From JAUYQR01 sp050632395 (GTDB lineage Bacteria; Pseudomonadota; Alphaproteobacteria; Rhodobacterales; Rhodobacteraceae): a DNA stretch of 64,000 nucleotides. A program made the translations under genes and the position numbers. The DNA is taken from the NCBI RefSeq assembly GCF_050632395.1, contig NZ_CP192600.1, positions 3,906,001 to 3,970,000 of the forward strand, in the 5' to 3' direction. A model generated the notes under the pieces. It did no database searches. It worked only from the letters and a program-made list of their open reading frames with translations, and was not told the origin of the DNA. Shown here in pieces: positions 1-8,719 of the stretch; positions within the stretch are counted from its first letter, which is position 1; each line of letters starts with the position of its first letter.

Positions 1-957
1 CCCCGCCCGCCCGATCTCCTGGTAATACCCCTCGATCGACTTCGGCAGATCGGCATGGGCTACCCAGCGGATGTCCGGCTTGTCGATCCCCATGCCAAAC
101 GCGACCGTCGCGACCACGATCAGCCCATCCTCGCGCTGAAACCGCACTTCGACGCGCCGCCGGTCCTCGGCGTCCATCCCGCCGTGATAGGCGACAGACC
201 CATGCCCCGCCTCGCGCAACGCCTGCGCCAGCGTTTCGGTCTTGGCCCGCGTGCCGCAATAGACGATCCCAGACTGCCCCTTGCGCGCCTTGGCAAACGC
301 CAGGATCTGCGCCCGTGGCGTGTCCTTCACCGCGAAGGCCAGATGAATGTTCGGCCGGTCGAACCCGCGCAGGAACGTGGCCGGCGCCACCCCGTCGAAC
401 AGCCGCGTCACGATCTCGGCGCGCGTCTCCTCATCCGCCGTGGCGGTAAATGCGGCCAACGGCACGCCCAGCGTCCGGCGCAATTCACCGATCCGCAGGT
501 AATCGGGGCGGAAGTCATGGCCCCACTGGCTCACGCAATGCGCCTCATCTACCGCGATCAGGCTGCACCCGATCCGCCGTAGCATCTGAATGGCCGAGGC
601 TGACGCCAACCGCTCCGGCGCCATGTACAAAAGCTTCAGCACGCCCGCATCCAGCTTGGCAAAGACCTCCTCGGTCTCCTCCTCGGTGTTGCCAGAGGTT
701 AGCGCCCCCGCCTCTACCCCCGCTTCGCGCAGCGCCCGCACCTGATCCCGCATCAGCGCGATCAACGGCGAAATCACCACTGTCACCCCGTCACGGCACA
801 GCGCCGGCAGTTGAAAACACAGGGATTTTCCGCCACCCGTGGGCATGATGGCAAGCGTGTTGCGCCCAGCCAGCACAGCCTCAACGATCTCGGCCTGACC
901 GGGGCGAAACTCGGCAAAGCCGAAGACAGATTGCAGAAGGCTCGCCGCGCGCTCCAC
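1..957 (-). CDS. recQ: ATP-dependent DNA helicase RecQ (3' end outside window)
   Basis: Superfamily 2 DNA helicase acting in recombination and stalled-fork repair. Translating the reverse strand gives an uninterrupted RecQ N-terminal core: Walker A MPTGGGKS near residue 41, motif II VDEAHCVSQWGHDFRP, and helicase C motifs including VATVAFGMGIDKPDIRWV and the QEIGRAG motif at the window edge. The RecQ-Ct and HRDC domains lie outside the window. The start is uncertain: no ATG is in frame near the conserved N-terminus, and a GTG at 957 lies 8 nt after the yggT stop, so the two genes probably form a yggT-recQ operon. Confidence 0.9.
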   Translation of the reverse strand, partial: MERAASLLQSVFGFAEFRPGQAEIVEAVLAGRNTLAIMPTGGGKSLCFQLPALCRDGVTVVISPLIALMRDQVRALREAGVEAGALTSGNTEEETEEVFAKLDAGVLKLLYMAPERLASASAIQMLRRIGCSLIAVDEAHCVSQWGHDFRPDYLRIGELRRTLGVPLAAFTATADEETRAEIVTRLFDGVAPATFLRGFDRPNIHLAFAVKDTPRAQILAFAKARKGQSGIVYCGTRAKTETLAQALREAGHGSVAYHGGMDAEDRRRVEVRFQREDGLIVVATVAFGMGIDKPDIRWVAHADLPKSIEGYYQEIGRAG

Positions 958-964
958 CCAGCGC

Positions 965-1252
965 TCAGAGGAAGGCGGCGACGTTGTTCTGCAGGACGAT
1001 CCGTATCGCATAGATCGCGATCAGCACGATCAGCGGCGCCAGATCCAGCCCGCCCATCTGCGGCAGGAACCGCCGCACCCGGCTATAGACCGGCTCCAGC
1101 ATCGCGCTCAACCCGCCCCAGATCTGCCCGACCAGCGGCTGGCGCGCGTTCAGCACCTGAAAATTGATCAGCCAGCTCATGATGATATGCGCGAGGATGA
1201 TGAACTGGGCGATGTCCAGCAGCAACATCAATATCTGGTAGAGAGAGGTCAT
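965..1252 (-). CDS. YggT family membrane protein
   Basis: 95-residue integral membrane protein with two hydrophobic segments separated by a loop carrying the conserved YGGT-family pattern (N-A-R-Q-P ... LEPVYSRVRRFLPQMGGLDLAPL). Family members are linked to membrane or osmotic homeostasis and division, but no biochemical activity is established. The ATG at 1252 is the start that gives the usual family length. The stop lies 8 nt before the recQ start, so co-transcription with recQ is likely. Confidence 0.88.
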   Translation of the reverse strand: MTSLYQILMLLLDIAQFIILAHIIMSWLINFQVLNARQPLVGQIWGGLSAMLEPVYSRVRRFLPQMGGLDLAPLIVLIAIYAIRIVLQNNVAAFL

Positions 1253-1382
1253 CCGGCACTCCGCGCATGTGGCTGGCCGCAGAGGTAATGCCCGCACCGC
1301 GCAGAAGCAATCCCTGCCGCAGCGTTGCGCTTGACCTTCCGCCGCCGCACAGGCACCCCGGCCCCAGAAACGGAGGCTTCCG

Positions 1383-1913
1383 ATGTATCCTTTCCTGCGT
1401 ATGGCCAAGGAACTTGTCCGCGCCCGCAAACTGCCGCCCCTCGGGCTTCTGGATAGCCATGTCAGCCACCACCGCTGCTGGCCCTGGGACCTCGACCCGT
1501 GGATGGAGCTGAACAACGGCCGAACCCTCACGCTTTTCGACCTTGGCCGCCTGCCGCTTGGCCGCCGCACCGGGCTTGACCGCGTGCTGACTGCCAAACG
1601 CTGGGGCCTGACGGTCGCGGGCAGTTCGGTGCGCTACCGCCGCCGTGTCACCGCCTTCACCGCGCTCACCATGCACACCCGCTGCATCGGCTGGGACGCA
1701 CGTTTTCTCTACATGGAGCAAAGCATGTGGAAGGGCGAGGAATGTACCTCGCACGTCCTGATCCGCTCGGCAATCGTGTCGAAAGCCGGCATGGTCCCCC
1801 CGGCCGAAATGGCCCGCGCGATGGGCCATTCCGGCGACAGCCCCGCCCTGCCCGCCTGGGTGCAAGCCTGGATCAAGGCCGACGCAGTCCGGCCTTGGCC
1901 CCCCGCCCGCTGA
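1383..1913 (+). CDS. acyl-CoA thioesterase-like hotdog protein (THEM6-like)
   Basis: 176 residues with the fold signature of 4HBT-like/THEM6-type thioesterases: a DPWMELNNGRTLTLFDLGR segment near residues 38-56 (the hotdog helix region) followed by alternating strands. A GGAGG Shine-Dalgarno lies just upstream of the ATG. It is divergent from yggT. The substrate is unknown; members are annotated as acyl-CoA thioesterase or hypothetical. There is no signal peptide, so it should be cytoplasmic. Confidence 0.7.
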   Translation: MYPFLRMAKELVRARKLPPLGLLDSHVSHHRCWPWDLDPWMELNNGRTLTLFDLGRLPLGRRTGLDRVLTAKRWGLTVAGSSVRYRRRVTAFTALTMHTRCIGWDARFLYMEQSMWKGEECTSHVLIRSAIVSKAGMVPPAEMARAMGHSGDSPALPAWVQAWIKADAVRPWPPAR

Positions 1914-1976
1914 CCCCGCCGCTTGCATGACCCGGCGTTTGCGGGTTCACTCCCTCAAAACAAGAAGGGGCGAGGC

Positions 1977-3347
1977 ATGGCAACGGCACGGCAGCGGATC
2001 TGGGGCTGGTACTTCTTCGATTGGGCCAGCCAGCCTTACAACACGCTTCTTCTGACCTTCATCTTCGGCCCCTACTTCGCCGAAATCGCCCGCGGCTACT
2101 ACATGGGTGCGGGCCTTGATGAAGAGGCCGCAAAGGCCGCCGCGCAGGCCTACTGGGGCTGGGGTCTTGCGATCGCCTCCTTCGCCATCGCCGTTCTTGC
2201 CCCTATCCTTGGTGCCATCGCGGACGGCACCGGACGTCGGCTGGTCTGGGTCTGGACGTTTTCAGCCCTCTACGTCCTCGGCTCCGCATCACTTTGGTAT
2301 GTTGCACCGGGCGGTGAAGCGGGAATGCTGTTCTGGGCCGTCGCCGCCTTCGGCATCGGCTTCATCGGGATGGAGTTTGCCACCATCTTCACCAACGCCC
2401 TGATGCCGACACTCTCCGATCACGACGATCTCGGCGCGATTTCCGGCTCCGGCTTTGCCTTCGGCTACCTCGGCGGCCTTCTAGCCCTGATCCTGATGCT
2501 CCTCTTCTTCGCCGAAGGCGGCGACACCGGCCTCACCCTTCTTGGCCGCGAGCCCCTCTTCGGCCTCGATTCCGAAGCCCGCGAAGGCACCCGCGCCGTA
2601 GGCCCCTTCACCGCGATCTGGTTCGTGGTGTTCATGATTCCCTTCTTCCTTTGGGTTAAGGAACCCAAGACCGACGCCCGCCCCCTCCATGTCGGCCGCG
2701 CGATGGCCAGCCTGCGCGACCTTCTGGCATCGCTCCGCTACCGCCACAGCCTCGCCGCCTACCTCGCCTCCTCGCTTTTCTACCGCGACGCGCTCAACGC
2801 GCTTTACGGCTTCGGCGGCGTCTACGCCTCGGGCGTTCTTGGCTGGTCGATCACCAAGATCGGCATCTTCGGCATCGTAGGCGCGGTCACGGCCATGCTC
2901 GCCTCCTGGATCGGTGGCCGCGCCGACCGCCGCTTCGGCCCGAAACCCGTCATCGCCTTCTGCATCTGCGTGCTGATCTTCGTCTGTACCATCATTGTCG
3001 GAATGGACCGCGACACGATCTGGGGCATCGCGATGGACCCGGCCTCGGGCCTTCCCGACCAGATCTTCTTCGCCTGTGGCGCGCTCATCGGTGCCGCCGG
3101 CGGCGCGCTGCAAGCCGCAAGCCGCACCATGATGGTCCGCCACACCACACCAGACCGTGCCACCGAAGCCTTCGGCCTCTTCGCCCTCTCGGGCAAGGTC
3201 GCCAGCTTCATGGCCCCCGCCCTCATCGCCTTGGCAACGATGGCAAGCGGATCACAGCGCATCGGCATTTCACCCCTGATCCCGCTGTTCCTGATCGGCC
3301 TCGTTCTGCTACTCTGGGTCAAACCGAGAGGGGAGCTTTCAACCTGA
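1977..3347 (+). CDS. MFS transporter, UMF1 (Atg22-like) family
   Basis: About 456 residues with roughly 12 membrane segments and the UMF1 signature at the N-terminus (YFFDWASQPYNTLLLTFIFGPYFAE). The family includes Atg22 vacuolar amino-acid exporters; bacterial substrates are not known. An upstream in-frame ATG at 1923 exists, but the ATG at 1977 is preceded by GGGGCGAGG and begins with the conserved region, so it is preferred. The stop overlaps the mepA start by one base, indicating translational coupling. Confidence 0.85.
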   Translation: MATARQRIWGWYFFDWASQPYNTLLLTFIFGPYFAEIARGYYMGAGLDEEAAKAAAQAYWGWGLAIASFAIAVLAPILGAIADGTGRRLVWVWTFSALYVLGSASLWYVAPGGEAGMLFWAVAAFGIGFIGMEFATIFTNALMPTLSDHDDLGAISGSGFAFGYLGGLLALILMLLFFAEGGDTGLTLLGREPLFGLDSEAREGTRAVGPFTAIWFVVFMIPFFLWVKEPKTDARPLHVGRAMASLRDLLASLRYRHSLAAYLASSLFYRDALNALYGFGGVYASGVLGWSITKIGIFGIVGAVTAMLASWIGGRADRRFGPKPVIAFCICVLIFVCTIIVGMDRDTIWGIAMDPASGLPDQIFFACGALIGAAGGALQAASRTMMVRHTTPDRATEAFGLFALSGKVASFMAPALIALATMASGSQRIGISPLIPLFLIGLVLLLWVKPRGELST

Positions 3348-4255
3348 TGCCGTTCGCCCGCCTGTCGCGCCTTGCCCTCGTCGCCTGCCTCATCTCGCCC
3401 CTCCCCGCCCATGCCGAAAAGCTGGCCAACAAGCTTTTCGGCGCGGTCGACACACCCTCGCGGCAGGACTCGATGCCGATCGGCTCCTACGCCAAGGGCT
3501 GCGCCGCGGGCCTGGTCGAGCTTCCCGAAACCGGCCCAAGCTGGCAGGCGATGCGTCTGTCGCGCGGCCGCAACTTCGGCCAGCCGGTGATGATCGACTA
3601 CCTGATAGGCCTGTCGCGCGCCGCGCAGAAGATCGGCTGGGGCGGGCTTTACATCGGTGACATCAGCCAGCCGCGCGGCGGTCCGATGACCTCGGGCCAC
3701 GCCAGCCACCAGATCGGCCTCGATGCCGACATCTGGATGCTGCCTCCCCGGCGCCTGAACCTCACCCGCGCCGAACGCGAGGAGATTTCCTCGATCCCCG
3801 TCCGCTCCGCCGACCAGCGCTCCGTCACCGACAACTGGACACCCAGCCACCGTCGCCTTCTTCAAACCGCCGCCTCCGACCCACGCGTCGACCGCATCTT
3901 CGTCGCCGCCGCCGTCAAGATCGAGATGTGCAAGACCGCCACCCCCGCCGATACCAAATGGCTTCAGAAAATCCGCCCAGTGGTCGGCCACGACACCCAC
4001 TTCCACGTCCGCCTGAAATGCCCCAAGGGCGCGCGCCTGTGCGAAACCCAGACCCCGACGGTCGCCGAGCTGTCGAAGAACGGCAACGGCTGCGACGAGA
4101 CCCTCACTTGGTGGGTGACAGATTTCCTGAACCCGCCGAAGGGCACCAAAAAGAAGAAATCCGCCGAAGACGACGCCCCGCGCAAGCGCGGCCCGCGCGA
4201 ATTCACCATGGCTGACCTGCCCAAACAATGCGGCCGCGTCCTGAAATCCAACTGA
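3347..4255 (+). CDS. mepA: penicillin-insensitive murein endopeptidase
   Basis: 302-residue periplasmic LAS-family metalloendopeptidase that cuts D-Ala-mDAP crosslinks in peptidoglycan. A signal peptide ends near AHA at residue 23. Zinc ligands match MepA: H118, H121 and D128 in SGHASHQIGLDAD, and the HDTHFH motif near residue 215. Cysteines in the C-terminal half fit the disulfides of exported MepA. A Lys-rich linker near residues 265-270 is unusual but lies outside the catalytic core. The start overlaps the preceding transporter stop. Confidence 0.93.
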   Translation: MPFARLSRLALVACLISPLPAHAEKLANKLFGAVDTPSRQDSMPIGSYAKGCAAGLVELPETGPSWQAMRLSRGRNFGQPVMIDYLIGLSRAAQKIGWGGLYIGDISQPRGGPMTSGHASHQIGLDADIWMLPPRRLNLTRAEREEISSIPVRSADQRSVTDNWTPSHRRLLQTAASDPRVDRIFVAAAVKIEMCKTATPADTKWLQKIRPVVGHDTHFHVRLKCPKGARLCETQTPTVAELSKNGNGCDETLTWWVTDFLNPPKGTKKKKSAEDDAPRKRGPREFTMADLPKQCGRVLKSN

Positions 4256-4375
4256 TCCGCACGCCTGCCAATCCCCACGCCTACGGTTGACATGGCGGCT
4301 CTGCGGGTCTAGGCGACCCATCGTCCCCGATCCCCGGGGGCCAAGTTTCCGCTACCTTGCCAAAACGGACATATC

Positions 4376-4996
4376 ATGCGCTCCCTGATCCCCGGCATCC
4401 TTGCCATGGCGGCCATCGTCGTCGCCTCGAACATCCTCGTGCAGCACCCGCTTGGCGCCTACCTGACCTGGGGCGCGCTGACCTATCCCTTTGCCTTCCT
4501 CGTGACCGACCTCACGAACCGCCTGCAAGGCTCGGCTGCCGCACGCCGCGTCGTGCTGGCGGGCTTTGCCACCGGCATCGTCTGCTCGTTCATCGGCACC
4601 CAGATCGTCGGCGAATTCGGCCCCCTCGTGACCCTGCGCATCGCCATCGGTTCCGGCCTCGCCTTCCTCGCCGCACAGCTTCTGGACATCGCCGTGTTCA
4701 ACCGCCTGCGCGCCGGATCGTGGTGGAAAGCGCCCCTCGTCGCTCCGATCATCTCGTCGTCCTTCGACACAGCGATCTTCTTCACCATCGCGTTTTCTGC
4801 GACGCTCACCTTCATCGAGCCGTCCAACGACGTCTCCTGGGCAGGGGCCGCAACCCCGCTCCTCGGCCTCGGTCCGATAGCGCCATTCTGGGTCTCGCTG
4901 GCCGCCGCCGATTGGCTGGTGAAACTGCTGATCGCTTTTGTAGCACTTCTGCCGTTCCGCCTCATTGTTGGGCGGCTCCTCGTAAAGGTAGCGTGA
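4376..4996 (+). CDS. queuosine precursor transporter (YhhQ/VUT family)
   Basis: 206 residues with about six membrane helices. It carries YhhQ-family landmarks: ALTYPFAFLVTDLTNR near residues 37-52 and the SSFDTAIFF segment near 125. E. coli YhhQ imports preQ0/preQ1 for tRNA queuosine synthesis. The 120 nt upstream leader holds a GC-rich hairpin-prone stretch, but I see no preQ1 riboswitch consensus. It reads into the small-RNA/sORF region and then arfB. Confidence 0.85.
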   Translation: MRSLIPGILAMAAIVVASNILVQHPLGAYLTWGALTYPFAFLVTDLTNRLQGSAAARRVVLAGFATGIVCSFIGTQIVGEFGPLVTLRIAIGSGLAFLAAQLLDIAVFNRLRAGSWWKAPLVAPIISSSFDTAIFFTIAFSATLTFIEPSNDVSWAGAATPLLGLGPIAPFWVSLAAADWLVKLLIAFVALLPFRLIVGRLLVKVA

Positions 4997-5002
4997 ATAG
5001 AC

Positions 5003-5066
5003 TTGACGAACACAAAATCTGTGTCACCTTTTCCTCATCGGCAACCATTTGAAAGGAGGTGATCCA
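5003..5066 (+). promoter_or_regulatory. candidate promoter and extended Shine-Dalgarno of the 5067 small ORF
   Basis: TTGACG at 5003-5008 could serve as a -35 box, but the matching -10 is weak. At 5051-5066 the sequence GAAAGGAGGTGATCCA is an exact complement of the 16S rRNA 3' terminus (GGATCACCTCCTTTC). This is far longer than the usual 4-6 base Shine-Dalgarno. The next base begins a GTG codon, so spacing is measured from the GGAGG core. Confidence 0.45.
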
Positions 5067-5123
5067 GTGTCTAGAGTGATATTGGAGAGACGTGTCGGGA
5101 CAGTCGGGAGGGGTGTTTTCTGA
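5067..5123 (+). CDS. 18-codon small ORF with near-complete anti-16S Shine-Dalgarno
   Basis: GTG start, reading VSRVILERRVGTVGRGVF and then TGA. The peptide is basic (five Arg) and has no membrane segment. It is preceded by a complete 16S-tail complement and followed about 70 nt later by a strong intrinsic terminator, so it sits in a self-contained transcript of roughly 200 nt between the YhhQ gene and arfB. I do not recognise the peptide. It may be a real small protein, a leader peptide, or the visible part of a regulatory RNA that binds the ribosome. Confidence 0.45.
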   Translation: MSRVILERRVGTVGRGVF

Positions 5124-5194
5124 GGGCAGCCCTTCAGATAAACAGACCACCGATTGGAATTGATGCCTAACTGGCTCATCTCCTTGGATCTCGG

Positions 5195-5231
5195 AAAGGG
5201 TTGCCGCACTCCGGCAACCCTTTCTCTTTTC
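5195..5231 (+). terminator. intrinsic terminator ahead of arfB
   Basis: Perfect 12-bp stem AAAGGGTTGCCG / CGGCAACCCTTT with a 5-nt loop, followed by the pyrimidine tract CTCTTTTCT. It would end the small-ORF transcript about 25 nt before the arfB ATG. If read through, arfB could be controlled by attenuation. Confidence 0.8.
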
Positions 5232-5256
5232 TGCCGGCCCGGCTAGCGTCGCGCTC

Positions 5257-5679
5257 ATGCTGCATGTCACCGAAACCCTCGCCCTCGCCGACTGGGAGCT
5301 TTCCGAAAGCTTCATGCGCGCCTCCGGTCCGGGCGGGCAGAACGTCAACAAGGTCTCCACCGCCGTTGAACTGCGGTTCGAGGCGGAGCGTTCGCCGCAT
5401 CTCTCCCCGTCGGTGAAAGCGCGGCTGAAAAAACTCGCCGGCAGGCGGTGGACGCTGGACGGCGCCATCGTCCTGCAAGTCGAAGACACCCGCAGTCAGG
5501 CCCGCAACCGCGAGATCGCCCGCGAACGTCTGGTCGAGATGATCCGCGCCGCCCTCGTCCCGCCAAAGCGCCGCATCGCCACCAAGCCCACTCTCGGCAG
5601 CCAGCGCCGCCGCATCGCCGCCAAGACCCAGCGCGGCGAGGTGAAATCCCTGCGCGGCAAGATCGGCGACGAAGAATGA
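5257..5679 (+). CDS. arfB: alternative ribosome-rescue peptidyl-tRNA hydrolase ArfB
   Basis: 140-residue release-factor-like protein that frees ribosomes stalled on non-stop mRNA. It has the GGQ catalytic motif (RASGPGGQNVNK, near residues 23-34) and a basic C-terminal tail (RRIATKPT..., KTQRGEVKSLRGK) that enters the empty mRNA channel, as in E. coli YaeJ. The ATG at 5257 gives the family length. The stop overlaps the next ATG (ATGA), so the downstream kinase is translationally coupled. Confidence 0.93.
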   Translation: MLHVTETLALADWELSESFMRASGPGGQNVNKVSTAVELRFEAERSPHLSPSVKARLKKLAGRRWTLDGAIVLQVEDTRSQARNREIARERLVEMIRAALVPPKRRIATKPTLGSQRRRIAAKTQRGEVKSLRGKIGDEE

Positions 5680-6587
5680 CCAACGCTCTCGCCGTCGAAG
5701 CCGCTGCCCACTGGAACGGCACCCTCACCCGCCTTCTGCGAAATCGCGAGAACGTCGTCTACGAAATGGCCCTGCCACAAGGCCGTGCCGCGCTCCGCCT
5801 GCACCGCATGGGCTACCAAAGCCCCGCCGCCATCACTTCCGAGCTTTGGTGGTGCGACGCCCTCGCCCGCGCTGGCGTCCCGGTCCCCGCCGCGATCCCC
5901 TCCCGCAACGGCGCGGTCACCGTCACCCTTTCCACCGGCCGCCTTGCCTCCGCCATCGCCTGGATCGAAGGCGAGGCTCTGGGCGAGGCCGGCGTCCCCT
6001 TCGCCCGCCCCCTGCCCGAAACCCTCGCCCTCCACGAAACCCTCGGCGCGCTCCTCGCCCGCCTCCACCGCACCACCGACGCGCTCACCCTGCCGCAGGG
6101 CTTCACCCGCCCGCGCTGGGATGCCGATGGCCTCGTCGGGGAAACCCCGTTCTGGGGCCGCTTCTGGGACCACCCCGCCGCCACCCCATCCCAAGCCGCC
6201 ACCCTCGCCCGCGCCCGCGCCTTCCTGCGCGAAACATTCAGCCAGCCGCTCGACATCGGCCTCATCCACGCCGATGTCCTGCGCGAGAATGTCCTTGTGA
6301 ACGACCGTTCGGTTTCCCTGATCGACTTCGACGATTCAGGCCACGGCTTCCGGCTTTACGACCTCGGCACCGTGCTCAGCCAGAACCTCTACGAACCCGC
6401 TTACCCGGACATCCGCGATGCGCTGATGGAGGGCTACGGCACGACTGACACCGCGCTGGTCGAGGCCTTCACCCTCGCCCGCACCTGCGCCTCGGTCGGC
6501 TGGACGATGCCGCGCCTTGCACCAGACGACCGGGTCCACCGCTCCCACATCGCCCGCGCCGTGATGTGCGCCGAGCGGGTGCTTTAA
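5676..6587 (+). CDS. APH-family phosphotransferase (SrkA/homoserine-kinase-like)
   Basis: 303 residues with the APH/choline-kinase fold. The catalytic loop HADVLRENVLV near residues 202-212 supplies the catalytic Asp and Asn, and IDFDDSGHG near 222-230 supplies the metal-binding Asp. Members include stress kinase SrkA and homoserine kinase type II; the substrate here is not evident. The ATGA overlap with arfB implies one operon. Its TAA overlaps the pncB stop from the opposite strand. Confidence 0.8.
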   Translation: MTNALAVEAAAHWNGTLTRLLRNRENVVYEMALPQGRAALRLHRMGYQSPAAITSELWWCDALARAGVPVPAAIPSRNGAVTVTLSTGRLASAIAWIEGEALGEAGVPFARPLPETLALHETLGALLARLHRTTDALTLPQGFTRPRWDADGLVGETPFWGRFWDHPAATPSQAATLARARAFLRETFSQPLDIGLIHADVLRENVLVNDRSVSLIDFDDSGHGFRLYDLGTVLSQNLYEPAYPDIRDALMEGYGTTDTALVEAFTLARTCASVGWTMPRLAPDDRVHRSHIARAVMCAERVL

Positions 6588-7876
6588 ACCACCACCGGCT
6601 CGGCCACCTGCGCGCCCACGCCGAACACCCTCTTGTAGCGCTCGATCTCATCCGCCGGGCCCATCGCCTTGGCCGGATTGTCCGACAGCTTCACCGTCGG
6701 CCGCCCGTTCGCACTCAGCGCCTTGCACACAAGGCTGAACGGCGCCAGCCGATCCTCCGCCACCAGCCCCCTGAAATCGTTGGTCAGCATCGTCCCCCAG
6801 CCAAACGACACCTTCACCCGGCCACGGAACTTTGCGTGCAACTCCTCGATCTTCGCCACATCCAGCCCGTCCGAAAAGATCACCAGCTTCTGCGTCGGGT
6901 CCTCGCCCCGCTCCTGCCACCAGCGGATCGCGGTTTCCGCCCCTACCACCGGGTCGCCGCTGTCGATCCGGATGCCCGTCCATCCCGCCAGCCAATCCGG
7001 CGCGCCCTTCAGGAACCCCTCGGTGCCATAGGTATCGGGCAGGATGATCCGCAGGTTGCCGTCATGCTCCTCCTGCCAATCCTCCAGCACCTGATACGGA
7101 GCCTGCCGCAACTCCTCGTCGCTGTCGGCCAAGGCACTGTAAACCATCGGCAACTCGTGCGCGTTGGTGCCGATCGCCTCGATGTCCCGCATCATAGCGA
7201 TCCGGCAGTTCGAGGTGCCGATGAACTTCGTCCCCAGCCCCTCCTGCATCGCCTGCACCGCCCAATCCTGCCACAGGTAGGAATGCCGCCGCCGCGTGCC
7301 GAAATCCGCGATCTTAAGGCCCTCGATCGCCCGCAGACGCTCGATCTTTTCCCACAGCCGGGTCATCGCGCGGGCATATAGCACCTGCAACTCGAACCGC
7401 CCCATCTCGTTCAACACCGCCCGGCCGCGCAACTCCATCAGCACCGCCAGCGCCGGTATCTCCCACAGCATCACCTCGGGCCAGCGTCCCTCGAAGGTCA
7501 GTTCGAACTGCCCGTCGCGCTTTTCAAGTTGATAGGGCGGCAGCCGCATCCCCTCGAACCATTCCATGAAATCGGGGCGGAACATCTGCCGCTTGCCGTA
7601 GAACGTATTCCCTCGCAGCCAAGTGCTTTCGCCCCGCGTCAGACTCAACGACCGCACATGGTCAAGCTGCTCGCGCAATTCACCTTCGTCGATCAGGTCG
7701 GCCAGCCGCACCTTTGTGCTGCGGTTGATCAGGCTGAACACCACCGTCGTATCCGGCTTGTTGCGGAAAATAGACTGGCACATCAAAAGCTTGTAAAAGT
7801 CTGTGTCGATCAAGGACCGCACGATAGGGTCGATCTTCCACTTGTGGTTCCAGACGCGGGTGGCAATATCGACCAT
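6584..7876 (-). CDS. pncB: nicotinate phosphoribosyltransferase
   Basis: About 430 residues. Converts nicotinate, PRPP and ATP to nicotinate mononucleotide in NAD salvage. Landmarks: IDTDFYKLLMCQSIF at the N-terminus, FGTRRRHS near residue 200, IGTSNCRIAM and the IRIDSGDPV phosphate-binding segment. The ATG at 7876 follows GGGAG with good spacing; a GTG nine bases upstream is the alternative. Adjacent pncA supplies its substrate, so the two form an NAD salvage pair. Confidence 0.95.
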   Translation of the reverse strand: MVDIATRVWNHKWKIDPIVRSLIDTDFYKLLMCQSIFRNKPDTTVVFSLINRSTKVRLADLIDEGELREQLDHVRSLSLTRGESTWLRGNTFYGKRQMFRPDFMEWFEGMRLPPYQLEKRDGQFELTFEGRWPEVMLWEIPALAVLMELRGRAVLNEMGRFELQVLYARAMTRLWEKIERLRAIEGLKIADFGTRRRHSYLWQDWAVQAMQEGLGTKFIGTSNCRIAMMRDIEAIGTNAHELPMVYSALADSDEELRQAPYQVLEDWQEEHDGNLRIILPDTYGTEGFLKGAPDWLAGWTGIRIDSGDPVVGAETAIRWWQERGEDPTQKLVIFSDGLDVAKIEELHAKFRGRVKVSFGWGTMLTNDFRGLVAEDRLAPFSLVCKALSANGRPTVKLSDNPAKAMGPADEIERYKRVFGVGAQVAEPVVV

Positions 7877-7934
7877 TACGGGCACTCCCTTTGGCTTCTG
7901 TCTAAGCCATGCGGTACGAAAAGGTCAAAGCGGT

Positions 7935-8543
7935 TCAACCCTGCCAGACAACCCCCGCCGCCGCCATCTGGTCGCGCGCCGCCGCCAGCGACCCGTTCAG
8001 GTCTATCGCCCGCGCCAGATCGCCCCGCACCGTCACCCCGAACCCCAGCCGCGCCGCATCCAGCGCCGAATAGGCCACGCAGAAATCGGTGGCGAGGCCG
8101 ACCAACGTCACATGCCCCACCCCGCGCGCCCGAAGATATCCTTCAAGGCCGGTCGGCGTGACCTTGTCATTCTCGAAGAACGCCGAATAGCTGTCGATCT
8201 CGGGGCGAAAGCCCTTGCGGATCACCATCTGCGCGGCGCTGGTCCGCAACGCACCATGAAAGTCCGCGCCGTGGGTGCCTTGCACGCAGTGCGCGGGCCA
8301 CAACACTTGTGGTCCGTAGGGCATGTCCGTCAGTGAATAGGGCGCAGCGCCCGGATGGTTGTCTGCGAAGGACAGGTGTGTGCCGGGGTGCCAGTCCTGC
8401 GTCAGGACCACCACCGGAAAGTCTGTCATCAACGCGTTGATCCCCCCCACGATTTCGCCTCCCCCCGCCACCGCAAGCGCACCACCGGGGCAAAAGTCGT
8501 TCTGCACGTCGATCACGATCAGGGCGTCTGTTGCGGGGCGCAT
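7935..8543 (-). CDS. pncA: nicotinamidase
   Basis: 202 residues, isochorismatase-like fold. Hydrolyses nicotinamide to nicotinate for PncB. The catalytic triad is visible: D12 in VIDVQNDF, Lys in VIRKGF, and Cys in LATDFCVAYSA. The metal-binding QDWHPGTH...NHPG residues near 50-62 are present. AAGGA precedes the ATG. It lies about 60 nt upstream of pncB on the same strand and is probably co-transcribed. Confidence 0.95.
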   Translation of the reverse strand: MRPATDALIVIDVQNDFCPGGALAVAGGGEIVGGINALMTDFPVVVLTQDWHPGTHLSFADNHPGAAPYSLTDMPYGPQVLWPAHCVQGTHGADFHGALRTSAAQMVIRKGFRPEIDSYSAFFENDKVTPTGLEGYLRARGVGHVTLVGLATDFCVAYSALDAARLGFGVTVRGDLARAIDLNGSLAAARDQMAAAGVVWQG

Positions 8544-8719
8544 GGCGGTCCTTTCAAATAGGCTTGAAGAAATGCGTAGGGGCGGCCCTCCCCTTGGTCA
8601 ATAGTCTCGACACAGGGGCGCGCCCTCCCTCAGGCGGGCTCGGCCCGGCGGGCTTCGCCCTTGAATCCGCGCCAACAGCATCTTGCCGATCCCGCGCGAA
8701 AAGCCTAACCCAACGTCCC

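Noticed and set aside
55..1167. Several long plus-strand frames over recQ/yggT
   Set aside because: They are shadows; the minus strand encodes an unmistakable RecQ core and YggT.
4256..4375. preQ1 riboswitch before the YhhQ-type transporter
   Set aside because: The leader lacks the preQ1-I pattern of a short stem with an A-rich tail, and I could not fold any known class by eye.
5051..5067. Fragment of a 16S rRNA gene
   Set aside because: Only about 17 bases match the 16S 3' end in antisense; no further rRNA sequence is present, so it reads as an extended Shine-Dalgarno.
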